A DNA stretch of 64,000 nt from Ekhidna sp051379705. Its GTDB lineage: Bacteria; Bacteroidota; Bacteroidia; Cytophagales; Cyclobacteriaceae. The first letter of the stretch is position 1; every line of letters begins with the position of its first letter. The notes below the pieces were generated by a model. It made no database searches. It had not been told where the DNA came from and saw only the letters and a list, made by a program, of their open reading frames with translations. The stretch lies in NCBI RefSeq assembly GCF_051379705.1, contig NZ_CP179868.1, positions 496,001-560,000 of the forward strand, given 5' to 3'. A program made the position numbers and the translations under genes. Below are positions 63,749-64,000 of the stretch, one piece after another.

Positions 63749-64000
63749 TTAATAGTGACATTTAGCACATTCCAACCCGCCGATATCTTCGACCTTCATT
63801 GGCTCCTTGCTCTGCTCTGAATGCAGTTTTACAAGTTTATCATAATACTCGTTTCCTTTCGTATTTACATCGGTTTCTCTGTGACAGTTGATACACCATC
63901 CCATGGTCAGTGAAGAGTATTGGTATACTACTTCCATTTCCTTGATAGGACCGTGACAGGTCTCACACTCTAGGCCAGCCACTTTTACGTGCTGAGAGTG
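63749..64000 (-). CDS. actA: Alternative complex III subunit A, multiheme cytochrome c, 3' part
   Basis: The last 83 codons are inside the window; the gene continues past the right edge. The frame is open through the edge, so the GTG at 63982 is only an internal codon. Three CxxCH heme motifs are visible: CETCH, CINCH and CAKCH, the last ending the protein (CAKCHY). ActA is a pentaheme protein, so at least two more motifs should lie outside. It passes electrons within the complex and is encoded 23 bp before actB. Confidence 0.93.
   Translation of the reverse strand, partial: HSQHVKVAGLECETCHGPIKEMEVVYQYSSLTMGWCINCHRETDVNTKGNEYYDKLVKLHSEQSKEPMKVEDIGGLECAKCHY

Overview
The window looks like chromosomal DNA of a marine-type, aerobic, gliding Bacteroidota of the order Cytophagales. 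This is inferred from gene content, not from a database match. The evidence is: type IX secretion substrates with both C-terminal sorting-domain types plus a PorP/SprF partner, a carboxypeptidase-like/plug TonB-dependent receptor, promoters of the TTTG-N19-TAnnTTTG kind, a long-form IspG, and the Bacteroidota respiratory cluster that joins alternative complex III (ActA-F) to a caa3-type oxidase. No rRNA, tRNA or CRISPR array was recognised.

Layout. 0-8.5 kb (minus strand): start of infC with an ATC start codon, thrS, a TPR lipoprotein, a LexA/CI-like S24 regulator with a small partner, a family-2 glycosyltransferase, two lipoproteins (one an SGNH hydrolase), a TonB, and two small cytosolic proteins. 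8.6-13.4 kb: a TonB-dependent receptor, a putative outer-membrane transporter, a PhnA/YjdM protein and a bestrophin-like channel. 13.7-18.5 kb: a 1618-residue secreted protein with a T9SS sorting domain. 18.5-19.6 kb: an isolated holin/endolysin pair.

19.8-25.2 kb is the accessory part. Genes of unknown function all lie on the plus strand, between minus-strand neighbours, and appear AT-rich. They are separated by copies of a strongly structured repeat of about 120 bp. Each copy begins CCCAACCTAGG, ends in TTGTTANG, holds three hairpins, and stops 11-34 nt before the next start codon. REP-like palindromes and CGTCATTGCGA elements fill the remaining gaps. This looks like an array of cassettes. 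An integron-like array without an integrase is one explanation; an expanding structured repeat is the other. The largest gene (645 aa) has a predicted winged helix, a possible PIN-like region, a coiled coil and two membrane helices, which would suit an anti-phage or stress effector.

25.2-31.4 kb returns to core metabolism: acyl-CoA dehydrogenase, ispG with an SDR, and mlaE-mlaF. 31.5-41.7 kb (plus strand): a periplasmic protein, a LytS/LytTR two-component pair, a PKD adhesin with a type B sorting domain, its PorP/SprF-like partner, and an FtsX/MacB-type permease. A 15-bp perfect inverted repeat enclosing a -7-like motif lies just upstream of the adhesin gene.

41.8-64 kb is one minus-strand run. 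ActA-B-C-D-E-F oxidises menaquinol; oxidase subunits II, I, III, III-like and IV reduce oxygen; CtaA and CtaB make heme A; DUF420, DUF983 and two small membrane proteins probably help assembly. The run ends with a large sensor kinase and a large outer-membrane protein. Overlapping stops and starts (ATGA, GTGA, TAATG) and several TTG/GTG starts suggest tight translational coupling.
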